NCBI GenBank assembly: GCA_013407085.1 | Contig: JACCGJ010023858.1 | Coordinates: forward strand, 24,178-88,177 | Direction of reading: 5' to 3' | Source of the DNA: Atriophallophorus winterbourni | Lineage: Eukaryota; Platyhelminthes; Trematoda; Plagiorchiida; Microphallidae | DNA length: 64,000 bases | Shown here: piece by piece, positions 1 through 10,983 of the stretch | Position numbering within the stretch: the stretch's first letter is position 1 | Layout of the letters: each line of letters opens with the position of its first letter | Made by a program: the position numbers and the translations under genes | Notes under the pieces: model-generated | Database searches by the model: none | The model's input: only the letters and a program-made list of their open reading frames with translations | What the model was told of the DNA's origin: nothing

Positions 1-29
1 TAGATTGCTTTGAATTACTTTGAATTGCA
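1..29 (+). repeat. Extreme 3' tail of a CR1-like element
   Basis: The first bases contain two TTTGAATT-type octamers in tandem. They match the tandem octamers that end the two longer CR1 copies near 8619-8640 and 12898-12917. The body of the element would lie outside the window. Confidence 0.5.
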
Positions 30-920
30 GACATATGTCAAATGGACTAGGAGTCCATTGTATGAAATAGTTGTGCCTCAGTTTCTTTGGTAAATATTCT
101 CAATCAGTTTGATCCCAAAAATCACTCTCCGTCAACGTATAAAAAGCTGTTTCCCAAAGTGATCTTGAAATAACAATTTATTTGCACCCCAATTATAGAG
201 ATTGATTGAACCAAAGTGAGCGCTGTTTTATAACACATTGATTGATAGTTTCTAGAATAATACCAATCAATAACGTTTTATGCGTTGTTTAATGTTCCAA
301 CAAAATAGAGTACAAGGCTATTTTACTGGTTAGAAGCAGTGTCGAAGTTTCAAACCATCATTTATTCGTACTACTTTAGTTTTCTTAGAACAGGGCATCA
401 CACCAGTAACGAAAGTTTTTAAATAATCGATTAGAGCAGTTTCAGTAACGTTTCGCTTTCACTGGAAGAGGATTAGACGAAGAACATCGGTACCTATTAA
501 AGCATATGCAATACGTCAAGCTTTACCGAACGAGCCCAAGGTGTGAAGGATTTGACAAACGTCACAGACAGTTTGGGGGAAATGTTGTGGTCACGTTATT
601 TGCCTATAAAACTTAGGTGTCTTTTATTCCTGTTCTTGTTCGTAATATACGCGTTGGCCCATTAGCGTTATTTTGTGTTGTGTGTTTCGTGTGCGAGCGT
701 GATGAACATTGGAAATGCTAAGCTATGGGGAGAAGTGGGATAAAAATCGAATTCCGGAGGTGACGTAGTTGAAGTTGCATCGAGTGTTTTATCGAAGCCT
801 GTGTACACAATGGCAGGATAGAAAAGGCGATTTGAGCTTGGTTGTCTTGGCTCAATTTTCATCCCCTTACCCCAACAATATGAATCGAGTGACGTGATAA
901 GGAATGAAATAATATTTATT
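30..920. other. Intergenic DNA without a recognisable gene
   Basis: No open frame here reads like a known family. Around 415-475 there is a segment with GAAACGTTAC on the minus strand, resembling segments near 2350-2410 and 29030-29090 (see findings). Nothing else stands out. Confidence 0.5.
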
Positions 921-1960
921 GAAGATTAAATTGGATAACGATGGTGAAAACTGGATGAATCGCATCGACTACTCAACTGTGTATTCACGGGAATTCAATT
1001 TACCGAATAAATTAAATTTGACGTCTGCCTGGCATTCTTGGACGTTTAATTAAGATGGACAAGTGAAGGAAATTTAGATGTCAGTGTCTACAGTAAGACC
1101 ACACACATGGATCAAACCTTGAACTTCCACAGCACGCACCAGATCAACCATGAACGCAGCTGCGTAAGAAATCTATTCAAAACGGCAACAATACATTGCA
1201 GCACATGGGAACTAAGAAGGCTTAAAGAAGAATTCATTTCAATGTGTTCTAGAATAAGCTTCGCACTACGCAATAGGGTCAATCGTACCCAATAAAGAAA
1301 CGATGATGAAGATAGAGTCATACGCGCTCTTCCGTATGTTCATAATATATCAGAATTAGTGGCCCAGGTCCTTCAGTCATTTTGAATAAACTTCTGGCTC
1401 TAACCCACTTCAACAATACGAAAGACAGAATGACAAAAGAGTAAAAATCAAATATTGTCTACAAGATCACGTACAGATATTGCGAGACGAGTTACATCGA
1501 ATAAACTGGTCGCAAGCTGAGCACGAGACTACATGAACACCGCTTAGCCGTACGAAGACGGCCCAAGGTCATTAATTTCAATACATGTTGACCAATTCCA
1601 ACACCAATTCGATTCGGACAATGCAAAGATTTTAGAAAAAGGAAACAACCGGCGTGCCCGAAAATTCATCGAAGCATGGCACATAACAATGACATCAATT
1701 AACCAGCACCTCCAATTGGCTGCAACCTGTGGACCCATGAAAACCAGGGGGGGGCAAAGAAAGCGAAATACGAATTCAACCAACCACAGAGACTGATGGT
1801 GAACGGACGGACATAACCTATATAAACCAATAAATACCAATTACAAGTCACTTCGAAAGAGGTTTTATTCATGTTGTCATCTAGCTTGATGACGAAATGT
1901 GCAACTACAACTACACAGGCTCGGTGAACACCATCCACATCCTGAGCTCTGTATGTTCTT
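920..1960 (+). mobile_element. Penelope-like element, decayed 3' portion
   Basis: The plus strand aligns piecewise with the better PLE copy at 54050-56590. DESHRLLNCVFTG-like residues appear near 950-985, then CLAFLDV near 1025-1050, then NFHSTHQ and a Cys-Ser-Thr block (1107-1295), which in PLEs lies between the reverse transcriptase and the GIY-YIG nuclease. DNA resembling the GIY-YIG C-terminal part and the 3' terminal region follows to about 1960. At 1875-1910 a CTTGATGACGAAATG segment is a mutated copy of the hammerhead-like 3' motif seen at 54100 and 57520. Several stops and frameshifts are present, so the copy is dead. It is 5'-truncated, losing the RT palm. Confidence 0.75.
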
Positions 1961-2575
1961 CAATATTTCGAAGGTGATGATACAGCATTATGCATAGTTA
2001 TTTTAGTGAAAAAGCAAGTACATTAACAAATACCGAAGACAGTATAGATACCAAATATTGTTCGAAACATCCACAAGTTCAATAAAGGGCAATCCTTCAA
2101 CATTCTGATCGTTAAATATACGTGTGCAATGACAGTATCAATTGATGCCGACTGCATGATTTCTTCAAAATTTGGGTCGAAATGAAAAATATTACGATAT
2201 GCTGTTAAAAATTATCATATAATTTACATACGTTCACGATTTATTTATTCATGTACAAGGTATTTTAGATGTTCCATTAAAGAAATATTGCCAGCGCATA
2301 CAGCAATTTTATAAATAGATTTGAAAAATGAAGTGGAAATTTGCAATGAATCGGATAGAGCAGGGAGTTTGGTAACGTTTTGCTTTTGAACACAATCTTC
2401 GTCAGAACACGGGTGTCTTTATGAACAAGGTTCAGGTTTAAATGGAGCTTATTAAGAGCCAATTGAACCGAGTTAAACATCCACACCTGAAAACGGAAAA
2501 TCTTTGGCGAGCTACGGAAATAAACAATTTAGGGATTAACGCAACATGTGGGGTGTGTGCTCAATTGTCTTGATC
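1961..2575. other. Unassigned spacer
   Basis: AT-rich DNA between the PLE 3' end and the LTR. The 2345-2410 part resembles the GAAACGTTAC repeat at 430 and 29050. No gene seen. Confidence 0.4.
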
Positions 2576-2579
2576 TCAC

Positions 2580-2980
2580 CTGCTATATACTGGATTCGAG
2601 AGACAGTTGTGTCAGGTGATCAACTAGATGATACGAGAGGCCAAGCCCACCGAGACACAGAAAAGAACAACACAGGATGGTTATGAAATGACCAAGCCGA
2701 GACTCAGAACACCGGTTCACGGATCCCAGAGCTGAACAAAGTGGGTGTTTATATAGAGAACAGAAAGCGGTGTTCGAAGTAAGCGGTAAAGTAGTCCGTG
2801 CCGACAACGCATGTTCGGATAAACGAACGGCACCATATCTGCATCAGATTGTGCAAATATATAGTTCGGATAAGGACATTGAAGCGTACGGTTACAAAAT
2901 GTCACAGCATACATCCGCGCTGTTCGGATAAGGACATTACCGAGGTCGCACGTGTCTTGGGTGAGGTCGCCTCACCCAAC
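2580..2980 (-). repeat. Long terminal repeat of a Ty3/gypsy-like element
   Basis: On the minus strand this follows directly after the integrase frame. It begins near TGTTGGGTGAGG, contains a TATATAAAC promoter-like box near 2750 and two copies of AATGTCCTTATCCGAAC (about 2863-2880 and 2921-2938), and ends near the CAACTGTCTCTCGAATCC segment. Exact ends are not certain because no partner LTR is present in the window to compare. Confidence 0.6.
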
Positions 2981-4044
2981 ACCTCCCCTCGTAAAACATT
3001 CGTACTTTGTCCTCCTACGGTCAACCTGTAACCTGTTTGCTGGTTTGTGAATTCTCTTGTGTCGCGTGAGTTCAATTGGATTTGATGTTTTGGTGGTTTC
3101 TGTGGTTTGAACGGGTAATGCAAATGTGTCCAGTAATATATCCAGTGGGACGTTAACATCAACCGGAGGTTTGCATTGAGGATTGGTAGCTGCTGGACGT
3201 AATTGGTTGCGATAGCCTACCCATACACCATCTGGAACGGTCACGTCATAGCGAACCGAACCTCGAAGATTAGTGATTCATCCGTAAACCCAAGGGGTCC
3301 TGTTCGGGCGATGGTCACGTGCCCAAACATACGTCCCATTAATTAGTGGCGAACTGTTTCTCACAGAACGTTCTTCTTGGTCTTGAGTTTGAGTTGGTAA
3401 CATACTCGTTAGAGTTGCACGCAATTTACGCTCCATGAGGACTTCTGCTGGCGATGCTAGTCAGGCAAACCTGGATGCGGTGCTGACTGGTAGACCAGTA
3501 GAAACCGTTGAAGCAGTTCCATAGTTGTCCCCTCCCAACGCGCTTCTAAGAGTGTTCGTTTGAAGATGTCAAGAAAGCGTTCTGCTTGACCGTTTGATTG
3601 GGGCTGATAGGGCGGAGACCGGAGGTAATTATAATTGTGTGCTCTACAGAACTGTTCAGAACTGGTGGAGGAAAATCGCGAACCGTTGTCGGAAACGATG
3701 GTGTTTGGTAAGTTGTGTTGACTGAAGATTCGCTTCAGTGCATTGATGGTAGCGGTTGCATTTAACGGGTTTACAAGAGGGATTTCTGGCCATTTTTAAT
3801 GAGCGTCAACCACAATGAGATAGGATATATTATCGATTGGACCGGCGAAATTTAAGTGTACTCGATCTTAGGTTTGGGTTGTGGGTGGCCATGGAATTGG
3901 TTGTTGACGCGGGGGAGATTTCGCAGTTTGTTGGCATCCAGAGCAAGAACAAACCACAGTTTCGATATCTTGGTCGATGCCCGGCCACAACACGTGAGAT
4001 CTTGCGATTCCTTTCATTTGACCGATTCCGGGGTGCCCCAGACC
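2981..4044 (-). pseudogene. Ty3/gypsy-like pol, integrase part (broken)
   Basis: Read on the minus strand from 4044 this begins with HPGIGQMKGIARSHVLWPG, then a CSCSGC pair: the HHCC zinc-binding N-terminus of retroviral-type integrases. The catalytic core follows with VVDAH, IVSDNGSRF and SPPYQPQSNGQAERF; Asp-Asn-Gly and the downstream Glu after SNGQA fit the D,D35E core. The C-terminal tail (LRPAA..., 2972-3244) is Pro-rich and leads into the LTR. In-frame stops lie after the TTQT segment (near 3870) and after VVDAH, and more occur later, so it is not functional. Protease, RT and RNase H are missing on this strand; an RT/RNase H piece lies on the opposite strand right beside it. Confidence 0.85.
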
Positions 4045-4325
4045 CGGAGAACATTCGGACTATACAGGAAAAGCCAGCTTCGAAAGACCAAGTGGCGTTT
4101 CGCTCTGTTCTTGGACTGATTAGTAATTATAGCCTATTCCTACCCTCCTTACACAACATTCGAGCGCCTCTCAATCGCCTTTTTGAAAAAGATCATAAAT
4201 GGTCATGGGATTCAGAATGTACAGCCACCTTCACCCAATTGAAAGTAATGCTGTCATCAGACCTACTGCTCACTTACTATGACCCACGACTACTGATTAC
4301 TGTTGCTGAATTACTTTTACCATAA
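4036..4325 (+). pseudogene. Ty3/gypsy-like reverse transcriptase/RNase H connection fragment
   Basis: The plus frame ending at 4325 reads PDPENIRTIQEKPASKDQ, then FLPSLHNIRAPLNRLFEKD and a WSW...FTQLKVMLSSDLLLTYYDP block. In Ty3/gypsy pol this is the RT thumb leading into RNase H. It stops just before the expected RNase H DAS motif. It is head-to-head with the integrase of probably the same family, and the junction sits around 4036-4046. Confidence 0.85.
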
Positions 4326-5985
4326 ATAACATCCAAGTTTTCCTGTTCGATCCAGTAAAATCGATTGATTTTTCCTTATTTTCACTATGGCTCGCACTCT
4401 CTACCACGTCAAAAATATTTGTACAACTGGAACGATAATATTTTGAATCAACATAAAGTGTTCAAAGATTGTGAATCGCGGTACTGATTTGTGTCTATAT
4501 GAATTTCATTTGAGTAATACTTGGCATTTTATTAGCTGTCACCGATATTTTTATTATATATGTAACTGTTTCCTTAGGAATGCACTCTCGAAACTATTGT
4601 TACGGCTCCAATCGTTGAAATATTCATTCGAAATTTGGACACGTATTTCCTGCATAACGATTTGAGGACACCTGTGTATTAACTCATGGTATGGATTTAA
4701 CTTGACTGTACATGACATTACATGATTATGTTTTTTTTTCATTTTCGTGAACGTATATTTACTATGCAATGGTAATTGTGTGTCGATTTGCTTTTTGTCA
4801 CCAGAAATCCTTGAATCATGGATTTTGTTGCTTTTATTTATTCATTTTTTATTTATTCATGCAATTATCTCAATGAAATGGAATGATTATTAGGAAAAAG
4901 CGTAAGCGATCGATACGGGAGAAATTAATTTGTCAAGAACGTTTTCTTCGCCTCCTCAAGGAATCTGCATCATTTGAACTACTACAGCGAAAACGATTGC
5001 ACACGAGGTGTGAGCTGCTTCCCGTGTCATGCTAGCATGATTGATTGTACTCGCTTCAGCTAAAATAAAAATGGATAGAGATTACAACAATATAACAAAA
5101 ATAATGTGGTTTTGATAGACACGTTCACATAGTGAATAGTAGTCTACTGTTAAAGCGCGCCATTTCATTACGGCCATCCCACATTGGATATGCCGTGATC
5201 ATTTAAAATTGTTTAACATTTATTCGCTGTTATAAAAAAACTCTCTAAAAATCGTACAACATCCCCGATTTAATGAGTAGTAATAATATGGAATCGAAAA
5301 TTCGGTGAGTGTGCACAAGTGAAAAGTTGTTCTCAAGTCTTTTTTCACTTTCTGTGCGCATGTTTTGGGCTCATCCTAACGGAGATTAATTCTATATAAA
5401 TGTGGATTAGGATACCACGTTCAACGGAGTTGACCTTAAACAATATGTGAGATTCCATCCTCGTTTTAAGGCTCAAATATTTCGGTGATGCTATCTTCAT
5501 CGAGTTATTTTACGCAACGTGAAACATTTTAACGAACACCAAAGTGAGGCAGGTAAAAATAAACCAAATAATTCCTACACAAAAATGATTAACAAATAAA
5601 TACAGTGCTATTTCGTATAACGAACGAATCTCTTCATTGAAAATTATAAAGCCGTGTGGATAATCAATTGCGGTAAATGCAGTCCAATTGCTCATATACT
5701 CACAAGTATACACACTCCTTGCTACGGACTCAGAATTCAGAAGTCAAACATTTGATTTTGGTAGAATAAGCAAACAGTTCAATTAAAACTACAAGATGAC
5801 GCGGCAAGAGAATTAAAAGCGGCATTAACTTTTCAGAGTTAAAAGTTTTCGTATGTCCCCAAATGTTGGTAATACGAAGATCAAGTGGATGTATTGTACA
5901 TAAATTTCAACATTGAAACCCCGGTTAGTTTCATACTGCATACCCAGGTGTCGTGTAAACTCACGTTCGCACATCATTGCCGAAC
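4326..5985. other. AT-rich stretch without a gene
   Basis: Frames here are short and low in complexity, and none resembles a protein family. No repeat shared with the rest of the window was noticed. Confidence 0.5.
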
Positions 5986-5989
5986 AATA

Positions 5990-6165
5990 CATGTTAAAGC
6001 GTGGGACTACAATGGTGATGATCGTGGGTTTGAGTCCCAAACGAGGCAGGGGATATGCATTGCTAATAATCCTCGATAAGAGCGAAACTCGAGTCAAGTA
6101 CTTCAATTATGGTCAAATCCATTTTGTGAATATTTCAAAAGACTTGGTACTGAGAGTAGTCACAA
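5990..6165 (+). repeat. tRNA-derived SINE-like repeat, copy 1
   Basis: The segment has a degenerate B-box-like GGGTTTGAGTCCC (near 6025), followed by a GGATATGCATTG...AAGAGCGAAACTCGAGTCAA tract and a TTTGTGAATATTTC...AGTAGTCACAAA tail. The same order occurs at 18290-18510 (+) and, inverted, at 17990-18260. Shared structure at three dispersed sites plus a pol III B-box-like block suggests a SINE. The A box is not clear. Confidence 0.55.
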
Positions 6166-6366
6166 AAGTGTATAATAAAACCTGCCGTATGACGGGTCTG
6201 CTAAAAATGAATATTCAGGATTTTGACGTTCGAAACCTTACTACAGTTAATTAAGACGTATTTACGTATGTACGTTTTGCTATGAGATATTCTATCCAAG
6301 CTTGGGCACCATGGCTGAAGAAGGACATTGAACTAACTGGTAGGATTTATCATTGTGCGACAAATT
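6166..6366 (+). pseudogene. CR1-like RT fragment A
   Basis: Contains NKTCRMTGLLKMN and then YSIQAWAPWLKKDIELTGRIYH, which aligns with the segment after the RT thumb in other CR1 copies here (EYAVQAWSPWIHKDINLLQRIYH at 12358-12430). It is cut at about 6366, where a second copy begins with an earlier RT motif. Confidence 0.7.
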
Positions 6367-7205
6367 GGAGTTCCGCAAGGCTCGGTGCTTGGACTACTTA
6401 TATTCTTGGTGTATATGCACCTTATTTCGTTGGTCCCAGACAAATGAGTTACCATTTAACCCTGGGATATGTAAAATGACCCATGCTTAGAAAATCTTTG
6501 TACCACGCGTATCAGCTTGGTACGCAAGATCTGAACTACCGCAGAAAAAGATCTCGGTATATTTTTGTCGTTTAACTTTAAGCCTGGACATCATTGCCCA
6601 ACAGTGTACAATAAACCCTCCTGTATCTCGAGTCTAATAAAGAGGATTTTCAGGATTTTCACGTCTGAAACCTTACCCGGTTAATTATGGAATATTCCAT
6701 CCAAGCCCGGGCACCATGGCTGAGGAAGGATATCGATCTACTTGACAGGATTTATCATCTTGCGACAAAGTTTTTCTCCCGTTACAGAAATTTGACTTTC
6801 AAAGAGCCAATGGCAAAACTAAATCTACACGATTTTACACAACGACGGATACGAACTGACCTTTTGTTTGCATTCAATATCTTGTATCCTGAAAATCATT
6901 CCTAAATCACTTGCTGAAGCCTGATCGCCTTACTCGAACACGAAAACATTCGAATGCTTTGAGCATTCTGCGTTCTCGATGGGATATTAGTCGTAATTAT
7001 TTCTCGGTCAGAATTTGTTTTTCTTGTAACATCTTGCCTTAAGAAATAGTCCGCTCAAAATCTGTTTAAGTTCTCGCGTCTAAATTCGATGAGTATATAA
7101 CTAACCTTGTGACTGTCCTTATTGATTTTTGAAAGCTTTTATAATCTTACTCTAAATACCTCGTCATCCTGTGGTTATTGTTATGATTACTGCTTTTTTG
7201 CAATA
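6366..7205 (+). pseudogene. CR1-like element B, 5'-truncated at the RT palm
   Basis: It starts at GVPQGSVLGLLIFLVY (6366 onward, one frame over from the preceding piece). It continues with NELPFNPG and the YSIQARAPWLRKDIDLLDRIYH block (6687-6905), then a C-terminal region to about 7100 and a 3' UTR. The tail near 7165-7195 (CTGTGGTTATTGTTATG) matches the conserved CR1 3' UTR at 8580 and 12858. It is broken by stops and frameshifts and is a different subfamily from the copies at 7206 and 9440. Confidence 0.75.
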
Positions 7206-8640
7206 CCACAAGGGCGGGAGTCAATCTGACGCTGCGAACTATAGACCAGTTACGTTGTTGCCAGTAATTTCTAAAGTGCTAGAGAGTTTAGTAGCGGAAA
7301 AGATCACCCATCACCTCGAAAACAGTAGACTGCTTGCGACTGAACAGCACGGTTTCAGGAAACATCACTCATGTCTATCTAACCTCTTGCTCACCTTAAA
7401 CGACTGGACTGAGTGTGTGGACAATGGTTACTCCATCCACGCATGCTTTTTAGACATGTCAAAGGCTTTCGACCGCGTCAATCATTGTATTTTAATCCAG
7501 AAACTTGAATTGCACGGGATAACAGGAAAACTTCTTGCTTGGCTAGAAAACTATTTACGCGACAGGAGTGTCCAAGTCAGAGTGGACGGCGCCTTATCGA
7601 AATCATTTAAAATTACGAGCGGAGTGCCCCAGGGTTCAGTCCTCGGACCGATTTTGTTTTTGATCTACGCAAACGACATTCCCGAGCGTGTTAAATGCAT
7701 GATTATGTTATTTGCAGACTATATAAAGCTTTGGAGAAGCATACGTACAAATGATGACTGTGAAACTTTGCAGAAGTATCTAAACACATTGCACGATTGG
7801 TCTTTGAGAAACAAACTACCATTCAACTTCCAAAAGTGCAAGGTGTTAAACATTGGAAAGACTGTTAATTACAACTACAATCTTGGGTCCCACCAACTCG
7901 TCTGGACAACTGAAGAGAAGGATTTGGGTGTTTGGACCAGTTCAAGTCTGAAGACTTCACTGCAGTGCAAAGCGGCATACAAAAAGGCGTCACAAGTATT
8001 GGAGTTATTGAGACGAATTTTCGGCAGATTCTCCAATCAGTCGGTGCCCCGTATCATGAACACCTATCTGAGACCAGCGATGGAGTACGCTGTTCAGGCT
8101 TGGTCACTCTGGATTCAGAAAGACATCAATCTTCTGCAGCGTATTTACCACCGAACAACAAAGCTTGTACCCGGACTAGCTGCTAAACCATATTAAGAAC
8201 GTTTGAGGAGTCTCAATCTTTTCGACTTTCGCTGTCGTCGACTAAGAGGTGACCTCATACTGATGTACAATATTATGCACGTCCCTAACCATCCCTTGTC
8301 CAAACTTTTCACACGCTCGCCACCCCGTGCCAGTCGAAAACACGAACTTTCAGTGCTTATTCCCACTTCAAGACTGAACTGTCGAAGATATTCGTATGCT
8401 GTACGTGTAAGTTTCACATGGAACACCCTCCCCTCCACTGTTACACACTCAGCCAACCTGGATATTTTTAAAGCTAATTTGGACAAATACTTGAGAGACA
8501 ACCAAAACTTTGATACGATTTACACTACATGAATTTTCCTGTTCTTCTTTTTTATTGTATATACCTCATAACTCCATCCTATGGTTATTGTTAAGCTAAA
8601 TGCTTTTTAGACCATTACAACTTTGAATCACTTTGAATCA
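7206..8640 (+). mobile_element. CR1-like element C, 5'-truncated RT copy
   Basis: The frame up to 8196 encodes an RT from the KGGSQSDAANYRPVTLLPV block through KAFDRVNH, SGVPQGSVLGPILF and the palm motif. It is nearly identical to element D (11480-12920). Two lesions matter. The palm FADD is FADY here (GAC TAT at 7717-7722), removing one catalytic Asp. A TAA replaces a Glu codon after KPY at 8194-8196, with the C-terminal part continuing in the same frame to 8532. The 3' UTR ends in tandem CTTTGAATCA octamers at 8619-8640. The 5' truncation directly abuts the 3' UTR of element B, as expected for incomplete target-primed insertion. Confidence 0.9.
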
Positions 8641-9430
8641 CATACTGAGTTCTGGTGAATGCGTATTGGTTGTAGTTAAAACGTTTGCACGATTATAAGT
8701 GCAACAACTTTGTTGGTGAATATTCTGACGAGGAGATTGCTCCGCCGTTATCTTCAGAATGGAGATGCTAATGATAATGTGCAACCTAGTTAACCCTCCA
8801 ACATAAAGTTCGTGAGGCTCTCGGGATGTTAACGGATGATTTATTCAGTAGATTCATAGTTTGGCAACTAAACGCTTGATGCGAACCCAATCTATGAATC
8901 TGTTTTCATACAATTTGGATCCTTTCACCGACATTTATTTGAATTGATTTGCCAGCTAGCATTACTTTCCACTATATCACAATGTAATTACCACACTATC
9001 AATGCCTAAATAGTGAGTAAATTGACCACACAACTTAGTGTATATTTGCGTGAAGAGTTGAGATCTTTAGAACACTAAAATTTATGAAGAGAATCGGTCC
9101 AGAATCGGATGTTCTTATTTCATTTAAAAGATAATGGAATTAAGAAATATATTGGTGCCAAAGCAACTCACGTTTCATATCGGTAATGGTCACTTTGAAG
9201 CCATCATGATTGTTGCTGAGGTGTTCACCTTCGCGTGAGAAAAAATGTGCGAAAAATAAATATGACTACTTATCCTGAAACCAGCTATGTTGTGGTACCA
9301 TAATTCATAAAAAGGTTTCGTGTACCAACTCTAGTCGGAATCTATCATAAAAGCATATCTTGAACACTCAAGTATCATCAAATATCATCAAATATCATCA
9401 AAAATCCGTATTTTCGCTGATCTCCCATGG
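8641..9430. other. Spacer with one candidate host exon
   Basis: Apart from the possible exon at 9172-9231, no gene is seen. Three tandem AATATCATCAA units occur at about 9376-9403. Confidence 0.4.
9172..9231 (-). CDS. Candidate additional exon of the large minus-strand gene
   Basis: The minus strand reads EGEHLSNNHDGFKVTITDMK, ending at a GTGAGT donor just below 9172. The downstream donor is good, but the acceptor is unclear and the phase does not follow directly from the exon at 13639-13805, so another exon would be needed between them. Treat as a suggestion only. Confidence 0.3.
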
Positions 9431-9479
9431 TGGGAACGGAAATGAAAAGCCTCCGATCGGGCATCAGCAAGAAGTTTAA

Positions 9480-9880
9480 GAAGTTTAGTACTGCTTGGTG
9501 TTCCTGAGTGTGCAGAAAATCTAGCACCTAATCAAACAGAAGAACACGATAGACAACAATGGAAGTTTATATCCGAAACTATCGATGTAAATGAAACCGT
9601 TGCAATAGATACGTTCAGGATACCCAAGTCCATCCAATACAAAGGGGATAGACCCCGACCGCTTAAAATCACCTTCCTGACTAGCAATATGGCTGATTTA
9701 ATTCGAGCACAATGGACTCAAAACAGTCGCAAGCTACCAAGTGGTGTCAGAATGAGTGCTCCGAAAACAAATAAACTAGATCCTGCAGACAATATACCAC
9801 TCACAAGCCCAAGTCAAGTCATTTCAATTAGCTCTCCAAAAAACGATCTGTGTCCGACTCATGCCGAGTCGGAAAAGTAG
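9480..9880 (+). CDS. CR1 ORF1 protein, C-terminal part
   Basis: The frame reads VLGVPECAENLAP, then an acidic EEHDRQQWKFI block, DTFRIPKS and DRPRPLKITFLTSN, and ends with TAG at 9878-9880. This order (a VxGxPE strand, W, a basic R-P strand, then RPRPLxxxF) is the RRM-like region of CR1/Jockey ORF1 proteins, which bind element RNA. The upstream part is interrupted near 9440-9480. ORF1 ends inside the start of ORF2 (first ATG 9850), an overlap of about 30 bases in another frame. Confidence 0.65.
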
Positions 9881-10983
9881 AAATGACTTCAACGCCTCAG
9901 CTGTATACTGTGAACCGGATTGAATTTATGCATACTAACCCTCAATCTTTGCCAAACATATCACAACTTGGAACTAAAACTAGTCTTTCACATTGTCCAT
10001 CATTATTAACCCATAAAACCATAAAGTGTCTCTATACAAACGCGCAGTGTCTGAGAAACAAAATACAGGAGCTTGATACCGTATGTACACAGCACTCACC
10101 GAACTTAGTTTCAATTACCGAAACATGGTTTGAACCTCATTTATCAGACAATGAATTGGCACTGAAAGGAATGTCTCTTCTCCGTCAAGACAGTACGGGA
10201 CGCGGCGGTGGCGTAGCACTTTACTACAACCAAAAGTTATCCTGCAGAGAAATTGACGATATTGACCTACGTGTACAGGATACTCTGTGGTGGTCAATTA
10301 AGCTGACAACTGGAGATTATTGCATTGTTGGCGTGTTTTATTGGGCTCCACGCGCAAGTGACGTGCACAATGTTGAACTACTCCAGAAATTTCGACTTCT
10401 GGCTGCCAGATTTCAAACGCCACTCCTGGTTATGGGAGACTTCAACCTTCCAAACTTGATGAAGAAAAACGCTCTTTCAACGAATTCGCTCGACGATGCG
10501 TTTCAAGAACTGATCTTCGATATTCCTTTTTATAACCACGTCTTTGATAACACTAGATATAGAGATGGTAACATGCCATCCGTCCTGGATCTAATACTAA
10601 CGAGTGAGGAACATGCCGTCGAAAATCTCGGCTACGAAACTCCATTGAGTTCTAGCGACCACCTGGTCCTCTTATTCGATTATGTTTGTCAAGCTGAGAG
10701 AACGAATGACATCAACAAAACAAAACTACAACTGGATATTGGAAGTCTTCACAATGCTCTTCGAACGATTTCTGACTGGAAACATGACACCACGGACATG
10801 CATCGTTCTTGGGTAGACTTCATAGAGAAGCTGTGTGATGAAATGAACCTACATTCCAGATTTGTGCCAAAGACAACGAAAAAACGATTTACCTTCACGT
10901 TGAAGAGCCGCACAAGGAAGTGGATTAAGATACGCAACGATGCATGGAGAAACTATGTCCAGAATCCGATGCCAGATAATTAG
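9850..10983 (+). CDS. CR1 ORF2, endonuclease half (ends at a premature TAG)
   Basis: This is the APE-type endonuclease of a non-LTR retrotransposon, which nicks the target for primed reverse transcription. Visible motifs are LYTNAQCLRNK (N-terminal Asn), ITETWFEPHLSD (catalytic Glu in SITETWF), RGGGVALYY, LLVMGDFNLP (Asp/Asn pair) and SSSDHLVLLFDY (terminal Asp-His). The frame stops at TAG 10981-10983 after NPMPDN, and the same frame resumes at once with ETNRLLRNKV. The natural protein therefore spans 9850-12810 with one nonsense codon. The start chosen is the first ATG; ORF1 overlap makes the true start uncertain. Confidence 0.9.
   Translation: MSDSCRVGKVEMTSTPQLYTVNRIEFMHTNPQSLPNISQLGTKTSLSHCPSLLTHKTIKCLYTNAQCLRNKIQELDTVCTQHSPNLVSITETWFEPHLSDNELALKGMSLLRQDSTGRGGGVALYYNQKLSCREIDDIDLRVQDTLWWSIKLTTGDYCIVGVFYWAPRASDVHNVELLQKFRLLAARFQTPLLVMGDFNLPNLMKKNALSTNSLDDAFQELIFDIPFYNHVFDNTRYRDGNMPSVLDLILTSEEHAVENLGYETPLSSSDHLVLLFDYVCQAERTNDINKTKLQLDIGSLHNALRTISDWKHDTTDMHRSWVDFIEKLCDEMNLHSRFVPKTTKKRFTFTLKSRTRKWIKIRNDAWRNYVQNPMPDN

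Noticed and set aside
9361..9403. CRISPR-like short tandem repeats
   Set aside because: Only three 11-base units without spacers; a simple tandem repeat in an animal genome.
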